The position numbers and the translations under genes are program-made. Below are positions 17,726-26,876 of a stretch of DNA of 64,000 bases, one piece after another. Within the stretch, counting starts at the first letter, position 1; each line of letters opens with the position of its first letter. The notes under the pieces were generated by a model, which saw only the letters and a program-made list of their open reading frames with translations, did not search any database and was not told the origin of the DNA. This DNA comes from Peribacillus butanolivorans (GTDB taxonomy: Bacteria; Bacillota; Bacilli; Bacillales; DSM-1321), in contig NZ_LGYA01000001.1 of NCBI RefSeq assembly GCF_001273755.1, forward strand, positions 1,991,526 to 2,055,525, given 5' to 3'.

Positions 17726-18571
17726 TTAATTAACCTTTTCAATCTCCATTTTTTGAAGTAATTCTTCTTTCGTTCTAGGGACAGGGTCTTCTTCTGTGAA
17801 TATCTTTGATTGAATAAGTGATTGAAACATTTCAAATATCCATGGTTTTTCTAAATGTGCTTGATACAAAAGGTCTTCATGATGAAAAATAGTGACAGGA
17901 TCTCCTTGATATATGACCTTTCCATCGTTCATGACAATGATTTCGTCAGCCCATTGATAGGCTAAGTTAACATCATGGGTTGATAAAATGATTGTTTTAT
18001 CAGGGAGATGGATGTTATCCAAAAGAGCCATAATCTGTTTGGAAAAATAAGAATCCAATCCCGCCGTAGGCTCATCTAGGATCCAGACTTCGGGTTCCAT
18101 GGCTAACACACCAGCAATGGCAACACGCTTTTTTTGTCCTAAGCTCAAAAAATGGGTGGGCTTATCTTTCAATTCTGTTACTTCTGTTTGGGCCATCGCC
18201 CATTCAACTTTCTCCCGCACGACATCTCTTTCCCAACCTAAGTTCATCGGTCCAAACGATATATCCTGTTGAACATTAGCGGAAAAAAGTTGTGAATCCG
18301 GGTCTTGAAAAACGATTCCGACCTGTTTTCGTAATAGTAATAATGTTTTTCTGTCATATTTTAATTTCTTTCCCTTAAATTTGATGGATCCTGTTGTTGG
18401 CTTTAAAAGACCGTTTAAATGTTGGAATAAAGTTGACTTACCGGCACCGTTATTGCCTAATAAAGCAATTTTTTTACCTTGTTGAATAGTAAGAGAAAGA
18501 TCTTTTAATGCGAACGTCCCATCTGCGAATTGATGGGTGAGGCCATCTATATTAAAAATATGTTCTTCCAT
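17726..18571 (-). CDS. cbiO: energy-coupling ATPase of cobalt importer, CbiO
   Basis: A 281-residue ATPase that powers the CbiMNQO cobalt ECF transporter. Walker A LGNNGAGKST, Q-loop VFQDPDSQLF, signature SLGQKKRVAIAG, Walker B VWILDEPTAGLD and the H-loop STHDVNLAY are all present. The signature begins SLGQ instead of SGGQ, a variant common in CbiO/EcfA proteins. It is the last gene of the riboswitch-controlled minus-strand operon, 18 bases after cbiQ. The single ATPase presumably works as a homodimer. Confidence 0.92.
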   Translation of the reverse strand: MEEHIFNIDGLTHQFADGTFALKDLSLTIQQGKKIALLGNNGAGKSTLFQHLNGLLKPTTGSIKFKGKKLKYDRKTLLLLRKQVGIVFQDPDSQLFSANVQQDISFGPMNLGWERDVVREKVEWAMAQTEVTELKDKPTHFLSLGQKKRVAIAGVLAMEPEVWILDEPTAGLDSYFSKQIMALLDNIHLPDKTIILSTHDVNLAYQWADEIIVMNDGKVIYQGDPVTIFHHEDLLYQAHLEKPWIFEMFQSLIQSKIFTEEDPVPRTKEELLQKMEIEKVN

Positions 18572-18589
18572 TATCGAACTGCCCCCAAT

Positions 18590-19366
18590 TTATATATATC
18601 TATAAATAAAGAATAAGCTTAATAGAGTTACAATGGTAATCAGCCAATTACGAGAGGAATAAGTGTAAGAGTCATCGATAAATGAAATATTCTCTTGATA
18701 CCCTCTTGCGTTCATTGCCATCGTTAATTGTTCAGAGCGCTGAAACACTCCTAAAAACAGGGAAGATATAAGTAACCCGAGAGATCGAATTCCCTTCCTC
18801 ACTGAACTATACCCAAGCCGTGATGACTGTGATTGATGAATGGCCATAGCTGTATCTAAAAAAATAAAGATGAAGCGATAAGTTAATTCGATTAAATCAA
18901 TCAGCAATGAAGGCAGTTTCAGCTTACGCAATACATTTAGTATAACTGTGATGGGAGTAGTTAAGGTTAGGAAATATAAACAGCTGATACTGCTTAATAC
19001 GACAACGATTAGACCAATTACTGTTTTGATACTGTCTTCGCTGATAAATATTTGCCAGCTGCCGAAATTCCAGGACCACCATACATTTGGTATCGAAGTA
19101 AATTTACTTGCGAATGAAAAAAGGATGGTAATTGTACCTGATAGTACAAAAAATCCAGGTAATAAGAGTAATTTTAGATAATAAGAGATTGGGATTTTTG
19201 CCCCGAAAATGATAAAAGCACTCATCACTGTAAAGGTGATGAGTGAGACGGTCGTATCCCTCACTGCTAAAGAAAACAACAAAAGGGAGAGGGCAAAAAT
19301 CATTTTCTCTAAAGGATGTACATGCTTTAGCCGGTTGAAATAGGCGTATTTATCTATGAGTAACAT
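18590..19366 (-). CDS. cbiQ: cobalt importer transmembrane protein CbiQ
   Basis: A 258-residue T-component of the ECF transporter with about five or six membrane helices. The cytoplasmic helix pair carrying the SRLGYSSVRKGIRSLG and MAMNARGYQ (Ala-Arg-Gly) motifs couples ATP hydrolysis to movement of CbiM. The gene overlaps the end of cbiN by 17 bases, indicating translational coupling. Confidence 0.92.
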   Translation of the reverse strand: MLLIDKYAYFNRLKHVHPLEKMIFALSLLLFSLAVRDTTVSLITFTVMSAFIIFGAKIPISYYLKLLLLPGFFVLSGTITILFSFASKFTSIPNVWWSWNFGSWQIFISEDSIKTVIGLIVVVLSSISCLYFLTLTTPITVILNVLRKLKLPSLLIDLIELTYRFIFIFLDTAMAIHQSQSSRLGYSSVRKGIRSLGLLISSLFLGVFQRSEQLTMAMNARGYQENISFIDDSYTYSSRNWLITIVTLLSLFFIYRYI

Positions 19367-19664
19367 GTTTTTCCTGTTCGTCCTTTTCTTGAACGGCCTG
19401 TTTATTTTTTTGTCGCATAACGCCGATGAAGTATCCTATGAATCCGGCGCCAATCGCGGCTTGGAGAGCAAACAATAAGCTTTCGGTTTCTGCACCTGGC
19501 GGCTCCCAGATACTGTTGAACCAAGGCTTATATTCCGGTTGGATTTTAGTGATGGCTTCTTCCGCCACTCCATCAGCTCCACCAAATTCTGTTCCTTGTT
19601 GGGTGATTAACGGAATTATAGCAAGTATGACGACTAGAAAAAGCAACAATAAACTTTTTTTCAT
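19350..19664 (-). CDS. cbiN: cobalt importer accessory protein CbiN
   Basis: A 104-residue protein with two membrane helices (residues 3-22 and 66-85) joined by an extracytoplasmic loop (GTEFGGADGVAEEAITKIQP), as in CbiN, the small subunit that stimulates metal loading of CbiM. The charged C-terminus is cytoplasmic. The start has the ribosome binding site AAGGAGG. The gene begins one base after the cbiM stop. Confidence 0.9.
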   Translation of the reverse strand: MKKSLLLLFLVVILAIIPLITQQGTEFGGADGVAEEAITKIQPEYKPWFNSIWEPPGAETESLLFALQAAIGAGFIGYFIGVMRQKNKQAVQEKDEQEKHVTHR

Positions 19665-19665
19665 G

Positions 19666-20409
19666 CTAACGAGCCTCCTTAGATAACACTCGCAGTAATT
19701 TCAATTCGCCTAGATTGTATTTCTTCAAGAAATTCATGACAACGACTGTCAATAAACCTTCACTGATTGCTAAAGGTATTTGGGTAAGGGCGAAGATTCC
19801 TGAAAATTTAGTGAATGAGGCCATAAATCCCCCTACCTCCGATGGGAAAGCTAAAGCAAGTTGTACAGAAGTTATCACATAGGTGCCCAAATCTCCGAAA
19901 GTTGCTGCTAAGAAAACAGCAAGAGAAAAGGACCAACCTAATTTAGTAGTGCCTTTGAATACAAAATAAGCAATGAACGGCCCGCAAACAGCCATGGAAA
20001 AAGCATTGGCTCCTAGCGTAGTTAGTCCTCCATGAGCTAGTAATACAGCTTGAAATAACAGAACAATAGAACCGACGACACTCATGGCCAGTGGCCCAAA
20101 CAAGATTGAACCTAAACCGACGCCGGTAGGGTGTGAAGAGCTTCCTGTAACGGAAGGGATTTTTAGAGCTGATAAAATAAAAACGAATGCGCCGGACAGA
20201 CCCAGCATCATTTTTGTTTCTGGGTTTTCCTTCACTTTAGACCTAATGGAACGGTAACCCAAGATTAAAAATGGAAGTGTCACAGCCCACCAGAATATCG
20301 CCCATTCGATCGGTAAGAAGCCCTCCATAATATGCATGGCCATTGCCTTCTTTGGTATGAAGAGTAGTAAAATGACAAAATAAAGTATTTTCCAATTGGC
20401 TTTATTCAT
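19666..20409 (-). CDS. cbiM: cobalt importer substrate-binding membrane protein CbiM
   Basis: A 247-residue S-component that recognises Co2+. The processed N-terminus MHIMEGFLP, whose histidine and free amino group bind the metal, follows a 24-residue leader segment. About six or seven membrane helices follow. The ATG at 20409 is preceded by AAAGGAG; the longer frame from a TTG at 20424 would place that ribosome binding site inside the gene. It is the first gene of cbiMNQO, preceded by a cobalamin riboswitch and terminator, so cobalt import should be shut off when B12 is plentiful. Confidence 0.93.
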   Translation of the reverse strand: MNKANWKILYFVILLLFIPKKAMAMHIMEGFLPIEWAIFWWAVTLPFLILGYRSIRSKVKENPETKMMLGLSGAFVFILSALKIPSVTGSSSHPTGVGLGSILFGPLAMSVVGSIVLLFQAVLLAHGGLTTLGANAFSMAVCGPFIAYFVFKGTTKLGWSFSLAVFLAATFGDLGTYVITSVQLALAFPSEVGGFMASFTKFSGIFALTQIPLAISEGLLTVVVMNFLKKYNLGELKLLRVLSKEAR

Positions 20410-20474
20410 TTTTTCTCCTTTCAACGCTTTTATTTTTAATGATTAAAGCTGAGAAGAGAAGTGGCGGGCAACAT

Positions 20475-20507
20475 AAAAAGCACTTCTCTCAAAAAGAAAG
20501 AAGTGCG
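20475..20507 (-). terminator. riboswitch-controlled terminator upstream of cbiM
   Basis: Read on the minus strand, GCACTTCT and AGAAGTGC form a stem followed by TTTTT, between the B12 aptamer and the cbiM start. Confidence 0.85.
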
Positions 20508-20559
20508 TAATGAACAGTAAGTTTGCAGCATAATACAAATATTAGCTTATCTGCCTGAT

Positions 20560-20765
20560 CCGCACACCCATCCTCGTAGGTTGAAACAGTTTCACGCTTC
20601 ATGGCAGGTCTCCTGGCTCTGGATCATCATCCTCATACATCCTTCCCATCTCGATTGACAGTGGATTAAACTTTACGTATTAGGACTTCCCTTTACAGTG
20701 GCGGGACCGCGCCGGATTTACACCGACTTCCCTATTAAGCTAAATTCCGAGGAATCTAGCACCAT
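20560..20765 (-). promoter_or_regulatory. cobalamin riboswitch controlling cbiMNQO
   Basis: The reverse complement contains GGGAAGTCGGTGTAAATCC, GCGGTCCCGCCACTGTAA and the B12-box segment GCCAGGAGACCTGCC in the right order. A terminator lies downstream at 20475-20507. The ends of the element are approximate. Confidence 0.93.
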
Positions 20766-20930
20766 AAAACTTATGTAATTTTTTGAAAATTCTCGTTTAT
20801 TGTACCATAAAGCAATGATTCCATCTACACTCTATTCATATTTTTTTTTGAGAAGGATAAAATCGCTGAGAGGAAAGGCATGAAGCTGGATTTTCACCAT
20901 TAAACTTTTCAAAACAGTCGGAATAAACTA

Positions 20931-20958
20931 TTGAATTTTAAAAAAGTTGTTATATGAT
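20931..20958 (+). promoter_or_regulatory. probable sigma-A promoter of the cob operon
   Basis: TTGAAT (20931-20936), a 16-base spacer and TATGAT (20953-20958), about 50 bases before the riboswitch. Confidence 0.45.
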
Positions 20959-21008
20959 AGATAAAGTTAACTAGAAATATATTATTATAAAACCAAATAT
21001 TTCAATTT

Positions 21009-21180
21009 AAAAGTGCTCTTGTATGAACACGCAAGGGATAATAGGGAAATCGGTGAGAATCCGATGCAGCCCCCGCTACTGTAACGCTGATGAAATTGTC
21101 GATAACCACTGGCCTAGAGCTGGGAAGGGACAAAAGTAAATTGAAGCGTAAGCCAGGAAACCTGCTTTTAAAATTGTGTG
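21009..21180 (+). promoter_or_regulatory. cobalamin riboswitch controlling the cob operon
   Basis: AATAGGGAAATCGGTGAGAA, GATGCAGCCCCCGCTACTGT and the B12-box AGCCAGGAAACCTGC are present in order. A terminator at 21271-21304 forms the expression platform. The limits are approximate. Confidence 0.94.
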
Positions 21181-21270
21181 ATACTTTTCGGAGGGAAAGG
21201 TAGAAGGACTATGGAGATTTTGAGAGTTTCACTTTGCTTGCTGGAGGCTCCCTTTTCATATAGTTTTTTT

Positions 21271-21304
21271 AACCTTAACTCTAACAGTTAAGGTTTTTTA
21301 TTTT
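21271..21304 (+). terminator. terminator of the cob-operon riboswitch
   Basis: AACCTTAACT/AGTTAAGGTT stem with a T run, 29 bases before the cbiW start. Confidence 0.88.
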
Positions 21305-21332
21305 GCCTTTTCTCAGATTTAGGAGGAAGAAG

Positions 21333-21701
21333 ATGACAACTTGGAACTTAAAAGGCACAAATTCACATCTTTTGATTTGTAACGGCAGCAGTTGCATGAA
21401 AAAAGGTGGCGAAGAAATAACGCAAGCAATTCGTGATGAAATTACTTCACAAGGTCTGAATCAAAAAATCCATACTACTAGAACTCGTTGTAACGGCAGG
21501 TGTAAGGATGCCTGCATTGTGATTGCTTATCCACAAGGGACATGGTATCGAGTGGACTCACCTGATTTTGGACGAGAGATTGTCCGTAATCTCGATGATG
21601 AGAAGTTTATTCCACAGATGATTTACCAATTTACTAATGGAGAAATGACTCCTAATCCAGATTTTCCAGCTCTAACAGGAATTTCAAAAGACAAGTCGTA
21701 A
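21333..21701 (+). CDS. cbiW: CbiW, thioredoxin-like [2Fe-2S] ferredoxin
   Basis: A 122-residue protein with four cysteines arranged as in thioredoxin-fold [2Fe-2S] ferredoxins (CNGSSCMKKGG, then RCNGRCKDACIV). In B. megaterium the gene opens the cob operon, and its product is thought to supply redox chemistry to a corrin step, perhaps to the neighbouring Fe-S enzyme CbiH60. The ribosome binding site GGAGGAAG fixes the ATG at 21333; the track of open frame before it overlaps the terminator. The next gene starts 14 bases on. Confidence 0.85.
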   Translation: MTTWNLKGTNSHLLICNGSSCMKKGGEEITQAIRDEITSQGLNQKIHTTRTRCNGRCKDACIVIAYPQGTWYRVDSPDFGREIVRNLDDEKFIPQMIYQFTNGEMTPNPDFPALTGISKDKS

Positions 21702-21715
21702 AAGGAGATGTCTAA

Positions 21716-23371
21716 ATGAGTACAAACGGTAAATTATTTGTCGTTGGCTTTGGACCAGGGAATTTTGAACATATTACCAAACGTGCTGTAGAAGCCCTAC
21801 AAGAAAGTGACTTCATCATTGGTTACAAAACATATGTGGAACTCATACAGGGCCTTCTTACAGATCAAACGATTATAAGTACAGGTATGACTGAAGAAGT
21901 ATCACGTGCACAAGAAGCAGTGAAACAGGCGGAGTTGGGAAAGAAAGTGGCTGTAATTTCGAGTGGTGATGCAGGGGTATACGGAATGGCAGGGCTGGTT
22001 TATGAAGTATTGATTGAAAAAGGCTGGAAAGAAGAAACGGGAGTAGCCATTGAAATCATTCCTGGTATTTCTGCCATCAATTCATGTGCGTCTTTACTTG
22101 GTGCACCTGTCATGCATGATTCCTGTACCATCAGCCTCAGTGACCACTTAACGCCTTGGGATCTGATTGCCAAAAGAGTGGAGGCTGCAGCAATGGCTGA
22201 CTTTGTCATTGCACTTTATAATCCTCGAAGCGGTAGACGGACTAGGCAAATTGTTGAAACACAGAACATTTTACTGCGTTACCGCTCGCCCGAAACACCT
22301 GTCGGATTGGTAAAAAGTGCGTATCGCGATCGTCAGGATATTGTGATAACCAATTTGAAAGACATGTTAAATCACGATATAGGGATGCTAACAACCGTCA
22401 TTATTGGAAATTCATCTACCTTTTTATATGATGACAAAATCATCACGCCACGTGGATATCAAAGAAAGTATACATTGAATTCGGAAAAGCAACCATTGAA
22501 GCCGCATCAACGCTTGCAAAAAGAAGCAGAACCTTGGGCATTAGATCAAGAAACGGGCTCTATGCAGGAAGCGTACACCGAGTCGACTGGCGGAGTTGGA
22601 TTGCTTACAAAAGCACCAGAAAAAAAGAGCACATCTTTTGAAGTGGCAATGGAAGCCCTCACAAGAGTCAAGGGTCAAACAGTTCAGCAATCAATTACGC
22701 CGATTGTTCAGCAAAAAATTGAGTCGGTATTCGAGCTTGCCGTTAGCCCAGGTGTGGCGAACAAGCAATTTACTCCGAAACAAATGATGACACTTGCAGA
22801 AGTTGTTGGAGAAAAGGGAACGATGGAATATACACCAAATCATAAAATCGTTTTAAAGATTCCTACAACAGATCCAGAAGTTATTACTGGCAAATTGCAA
22901 TCAGCAAACTTTTTATTATCGCCAATTGGGGATGTATTGACTTTAAAAGCCTGTGATTTCTGTGATGGTGAAAAAGTGGAATCCATTCCTTACGCGGATG
23001 AAATACAGAGGGTGCTTGGTGGGATTGATATGCCTAAGGAACTGAACATTGGTTTTAATGGGTGTGGAATGGCTTGTTATAGTGCAGTGATGGATGATAT
23101 CGGGATCGTTTTCCGAAAAGGGAAATTTGATTTATTCCTTGGAGCTAAACCTGTTGGCAGAACGGCTCATCCTGGTCAACCAGTTGCAGAAGGAATTGAA
23201 CCGGATCAACTAGTTGAATTAATTACAAACATTGTCAACGAATATAAACAAAATGCTCATCCTAATGAACGACTATTTAAATATTTCAAACGGGCGAAAA
23301 AGATACAGGGCTATTTATATCAAGACATTGCTCCCAAAATAAAAATAGAGCCTGCGCCTTGTGAAGACTAA
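21716..23371 (+). CDS. cbiH60: CbiH60, cobalt-factor III C17-methyltransferase with Fe-S domain
   Basis: A 551-residue fusion. Residues 1-245 are a SAM-dependent corrin methyltransferase of the CbiH/CobJ type (VVGFGPGNFEHITKR, SSGDAGVYGMAG), which methylates C17 and contracts the ring. Residues about 310-545 are a sulfite/nitrite-reductase half-domain with CDFC and GCGMAC supplying four cysteines for a [4Fe-4S] cluster. This is the B. megaterium CbiH60 architecture, in which the extension supports conversion to cobalt-precorrin-4. The ribosome binding site is AAAGGAGATG. Confidence 0.93.
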   Translation: MSTNGKLFVVGFGPGNFEHITKRAVEALQESDFIIGYKTYVELIQGLLTDQTIISTGMTEEVSRAQEAVKQAELGKKVAVISSGDAGVYGMAGLVYEVLIEKGWKEETGVAIEIIPGISAINSCASLLGAPVMHDSCTISLSDHLTPWDLIAKRVEAAAMADFVIALYNPRSGRRTRQIVETQNILLRYRSPETPVGLVKSAYRDRQDIVITNLKDMLNHDIGMLTTVIIGNSSTFLYDDKIITPRGYQRKYTLNSEKQPLKPHQRLQKEAEPWALDQETGSMQEAYTESTGGVGLLTKAPEKKSTSFEVAMEALTRVKGQTVQQSITPIVQQKIESVFELAVSPGVANKQFTPKQMMTLAEVVGEKGTMEYTPNHKIVLKIPTTDPEVITGKLQSANFLLSPIGDVLTLKACDFCDGEKVESIPYADEIQRVLGGIDMPKELNIGFNGCGMACYSAVMDDIGIVFRKGKFDLFLGAKPVGRTAHPGQPVAEGIEPDQLVELITNIVNEYKQNAHPNERLFKYFKRAKKIQGYLYQDIAPKIKIEPAPCED

Positions 23372-23389
23372 TCAAGAGGGGGATAACAA

Positions 23390-24331
23390 ATGAAAGCAGT
23401 ATTATTCGTAGGACATGGAAGCAGACTAGCTTCTGGAAACGAGGAAGTTAATCGTTTTATTATAAATATGATTCCGACAATGGACGACTCTTTATTAATT
23501 GAAACATGCTTCTTGGAATTTGCCACGCCAAATATATCCCAAGGCATTGACAATTGCATAAAAAGAGGGGCCACTGAAGTTATCGTCATTCCGATTATTT
23601 TGTTGCATGCAGGACATTCAAAATTACATATTCCAGCTGAAATAGAGGATGGAAGGAATAAGTATCCAGCGGTTACATTCACATATGGACAAACGATTGG
23701 GGTTCACCATGAAGTATTAACGATTCTGACAGATCGCCTTGAGGAAGTTGGATTCGATACATCTTTGGAACATCCGGAGACAGCAATATTGCTGATAGGT
23801 CGAGGTGGAAGTGATGCTGATGCAAATAGCGATATTTATAAAATTTCACGATTATTGTGGGAAAAATTAAATGTGAAGTGGGTCGAAAATGCCTTCATGG
23901 GTGTTACGGATCCGTTTGTTGATGAAGGCATTGAACGCTGTATTCGGTTAGGTGCCAAAAAAATAGTGATGCTTCCATATTTCCTCTTCACAGGTGTGTT
24001 AATGGAGAGAATGGAGAATATGCTAACAGGCTATCAAGACCAATATCCAGAGCATGAATTTGTTTTGGCGAAATACTTTGGTTATCATACAACATTACAA
24101 ACCATACTGAAAGAACGTGTAATCGAAGCTAGCGAAGGAAGATCAAGTGGTACCCGTGATCTAGAAAACTATCGTAAACATGTGGAGGAACATGGCCATG
24201 CCCACCATCACCATCATCATCATGATCACGACCATGGGCATGACCACCATGACCACGATCACGGTCATGAAACAGACCATGGCCATGCCCACCATGACCA
24301 TGATGAGCAAGTGGTGGGGACTACAAAATGA
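23390..24331 (+). CDS. cbiX: sirohydrochlorin cobaltochelatase CbiX (long form)
   Basis: A 313-residue chelatase that inserts Co2+ into sirohydrochlorin, the committing step of the oxygen-independent route. The two CbiX half-domains follow each other: FVGHGSRLASGNEEV (catalytic His10) with LLHAGHSKLHIPAEI, then a second copy from about residue 130. From about residue 268 there is a striking tail of about 35 residues made almost only of His, Asp and Gly, probably a cobalt store. B. megaterium CbiX is reported to carry an MxCxxC [4Fe-4S] motif; I see no such cysteines here. The end overlaps cbiJ by 4 bases. Confidence 0.92.
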   Translation: MKAVLFVGHGSRLASGNEEVNRFIINMIPTMDDSLLIETCFLEFATPNISQGIDNCIKRGATEVIVIPIILLHAGHSKLHIPAEIEDGRNKYPAVTFTYGQTIGVHHEVLTILTDRLEEVGFDTSLEHPETAILLIGRGGSDADANSDIYKISRLLWEKLNVKWVENAFMGVTDPFVDEGIERCIRLGAKKIVMLPYFLFTGVLMERMENMLTGYQDQYPEHEFVLAKYFGYHTTLQTILKERVIEASEGRSSGTRDLENYRKHVEEHGHAHHHHHHHDHDHGHDHHDHDHGHETDHGHAHHDHDEQVVGTTK

Positions 24332-25098
24332 TTTTGTTCTTAGCGGGTACAAGCGATGCAAGGGAATTAGCGATTGAAATCCAACGGGTGGGATTCCAAG
24401 TTTTGGCAACGGTAGTGACCGAGTCGGCAGCAAAAAGTTTGCAAGATGCGAAGGTAACAACCCAAATTGGACGATTAACTGCAACAGATATGGCATCTTT
24501 AATCATCGAAGAAGGATTTCATGCGGTAGTTGATGCAAGTCACCCATTTGCAGAAGAAGCATCGAAAAACGCTCTTCAGGCAGCAAAGGAAGCAAATGTT
24601 CCTTATATTCGTTATGAACGTGAAAGTCAACGATTCCAGAATGAGAAATTGATTATGGTTCGTGATTATGCTGAAGCCGCCAAGCTTGCTGCTACAAAGC
24701 GGGGAGTTATTATGCTAACGACTGGAAGTAAAACCTTAGCGATTTTTGCTAAAGAGTTAGTAGGTCTGGAGAATACAAGAGTGATAGCGAGAATGCTTCC
24801 GCGCATTGATAATATGGAAAAATGTGCTCAGTTAGGCATAGAGCAAAAAAATATAGTCGCGGTTCAAGGTCCATTTTCAAAAGAATTGAACAAAGCGCTA
24901 TACAATCAATATGGTGTCACGTTAATGATTACAAAAGAAAGTGGCAAGGTTGGATCTGTTGATGAGAAATTGGAAGCAGCATTGGAATGTGGAATTGAGA
25001 CGATTATGATTTCTCGTCCCGATGTTGATTATAAAAATGTTCATTCCAGTTTTAATCTGGTCATTGCCGATTTGAAAAAACAACTAAACGAAAAATAG
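24328..25098 (+). CDS. cbiJ: cobalt-precorrin-6A reductase CbiJ
   Basis: A 256-residue NAD(P)H-dependent reductase that reduces the macrocycle of (cobalt-)precorrin-6A. The N-terminal nucleotide-binding start LFLAGTSDARELA and the conserved DASHPFAEEASKNAL (residues 70-85) identify the CbiJ/CobK family, whose usual length is about 250. The ATG overlaps the cbiX stop, indicating coupled translation. The gap to cbiC is 12 bases. Confidence 0.92.
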   Translation: MILFLAGTSDARELAIEIQRVGFQVLATVVTESAAKSLQDAKVTTQIGRLTATDMASLIIEEGFHAVVDASHPFAEEASKNALQAAKEANVPYIRYERESQRFQNEKLIMVRDYAEAAKLAATKRGVIMLTTGSKTLAIFAKELVGLENTRVIARMLPRIDNMEKCAQLGIEQKNIVAVQGPFSKELNKALYNQYGVTLMITKESGKVGSVDEKLEAALECGIETIMISRPDVDYKNVHSSFNLVIADLKKQLNEK

Positions 25099-25110
25099 GA
25101 GGAATGTACG

Positions 25111-25755
25111 ATGGATTTTAAAACAGATTTTAAACCCCTAACGGTTGATCCAGATAAAATATATGATTATAGTTTTTCAATTATTGCTGAAGAAATGGGT
25201 AATCATGATTTTTCAGAAGATGAGTGGAAGATAGTTCGCCGTGTAATTCATGCATCAGCAGACTTTGAATTAGGAAGAAGTGTCATTATCCATCCAAATG
25301 CCATTCAAGCTGGTGTAGAAGCAATCCGCAAAGGAAGACATGTTATTGCCGATGTTCAAATGATAGAAAGTGGAACGGGGAAAAAACGTTTTCAAAAACA
25401 TGGCGGGGACGTTCATTGCTATATTTCAGACCCAGATGTAATGGTTGAAGCAAAACGACTGAAAACGACAAGAGCCATCATTTCGATGCAAAAAGCCGTA
25501 AAGGAAAATGAAGGCGGGATATATGCCATTGGTAACGCACCAACAGCATTGTTAGAACTCATTCGTCTTATTAAAGAAGGGATTGCTAAACCCGACTTAA
25601 TTATTGGTATGCCTGTTGGATTTGTTTCTGCCGCGGAATCAAAAGAAGAACTAGCAAAAATTACCGAAGTGCCATTCATTACAAATGTTGGCCGAAAAGG
25701 CGGAAGTACTGTCACGGTTGCGGCATTGAATGCGATTTCCCTTTTAGCTGATTAG
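25111..25755 (+). CDS. cbiC: cobalt-precorrin-8 methylmutase CbiC
   Basis: A 214-residue isomerase that moves the methyl group from C11 to C12 to give cobyrinic acid. The catalytic histidine lies in VIHASADFELGRS (about residues 46-58). GMPVGFVSAAESKE near residue 170 and the closing NVGRKGGSTV are also family signatures. The ribosome binding site is AGGAGG. The length matches CbiC/CobH. Confidence 0.94.
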   Translation: MDFKTDFKPLTVDPDKIYDYSFSIIAEEMGNHDFSEDEWKIVRRVIHASADFELGRSVIIHPNAIQAGVEAIRKGRHVIADVQMIESGTGKKRFQKHGGDVHCYISDPDVMVEAKRLKTTRAIISMQKAVKENEGGIYAIGNAPTALLELIRLIKEGIAKPDLIIGMPVGFVSAAESKEELAKITEVPFITNVGRKGGSTVTVAALNAISLLAD

Positions 25756-25763
25756 GTTAAATC

Positions 25764-26876
25764 ATGGAAAAGAAAGTCAAGAAAGATCCCTCCCAAATGC
25801 GGCATGGGTATACGACCGGAGCCTGTTCAACAGCAGTAACTAAAGCGGCATTGATCGCATTGATCACTGGTGATGCACTTGAGGAGGCAACGATTTCTTT
25901 GCCTATAGGTAGAGATGCTACTTTTACAATTGAGAAATATGATATAACGGAAAATTCAGTTAGTGCAGAAACAATTAAAGATGCTGGCGATGATCCAGAT
26001 GCCACTCATCTGGCACATATAATTTCTACTGTCAGCTGGGTAGATACACCTGGCATCATCTTGGATGGAGGGATTGGTGTTGGTCGCGTGACCAAAGCTG
26101 GTCTTCCTGTTCCTGTCGGAGAAGCGGCAATTAATCCTGTGCCGCGCAAAATGATTTTAACAACCGTGCAACAAACATTAGAAGAATTTAAGGTTAATAG
26201 AGGTGTGAAAGTCGTTATATCCGTACCAGCAGGTGAAGAAATCGCGAAGAAAACATTAAACGGCCGGTTAGGGATTGTCGGTGGCATTTCCATTTTGGGA
26301 ACAAGGGGCACCGTCGTTCCTTTTTCCAGTTCCGCATATATGGCAAGTATTGTCCAGGCGATTAGTGTTGCTAAAGCTGGTGGCTGTGATCATCTTGTCT
26401 TAACGACAGGTGGTCGAAGCGAAAAGTATGCTATGGGTCTTCTTCAGGGGTTACCTGAAGAAGCCTTTATTGAAATGGGTGACTTTGTAGGCTTCTCGCT
26501 AAAGCAATGCAAAAGACAGGGAATTAAAAAGGTATCTCTTGTTGGTATGATGGGAAAATTTTCGAAAGTTGCACAAGGTGTGATGATGGTGCATTCAAAA
26601 AGTGCACCAGTCGACTTCGACTTTTTATCTGAAATTGCCCAAAGTGTCGGAGCAGATGATAACCTTGTTTTTGAAATTAAGAACGCAAACACCGCATCGC
26701 AAGTCGGTGATATGATGGCCGAGATTGATAACAAAGAATTCTTCAATAAACTTTGTGAAGCCTGCTGTCACTCAGGATTAAAGCAAGTGAAGGGCGGCAT
26801 TGAAATGGAAACGGCGATTTATTCGTTGAAAGGACAATTACTAGGAAGGGCTGTTGGAATTGACTCAATCGATTAA
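25764..26876 (+). CDS. cbiD: cobalt-precorrin-5B C1-methyltransferase CbiD
   Basis: A 370-residue SAM-dependent methyltransferase acting at C1 in the oxygen-independent pathway; CbiD is diagnostic for that route. Signature segments are [18 protein letters not shown] near the N-terminus, [10 protein letters not shown] and [14 protein letters not shown]. The gene starts 8 bases after cbiC with only a weak ribosome binding site, so translation is probably coupled. Its last 23 bases overlap the start of cbiET. Confidence 0.94.
   Translation: MEKKVKKDPSQMRHGYTTGACSTAVTKAALIALITGDALEEATISLPIGRDATFTIEKYDITENSVSAETIKDAGDDPDATHLAHIISTVSWVDTPGIILDGGIGVGRVTKAGLPVPVGEAAINPVPRKMILTTVQQTLEEFKVNRGVKVVISVPAGEEIAKKTLNGRLGIVGGISILGTRGTVVPFSSSAYMASIVQAISVAKAGGCDHLVLTTGGRSEKYAMGLLQGLPEEAFIEMGDFVGFSLKQCKRQGIKKVSLVGMMGKFSKVAQGVMMVHSKSAPVDFDFLSEIAQSVGADDNLVFEIKNANTASQVGDMMAEIDNKEFFNKLCEACCHSGLKQVKGGIEMETAIYSLKGQLLGRAVGIDSID

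Noticed and set aside
24190..24310. Repeats that could suggest a short CRISPR or tandem array
   Set aside because: The repeats are in-frame His/Asp/Gly codons of cbiX with no spacer structure.
24161..24496. Long minus-strand ORF rich in Met/Val opposite the end of cbiX
   Set aside because: It is the antisense shadow of the CbiX His/Asp/Gly tail; repetitive CAT/GAC codons keep the opposite strand open. No ribosome binding site.
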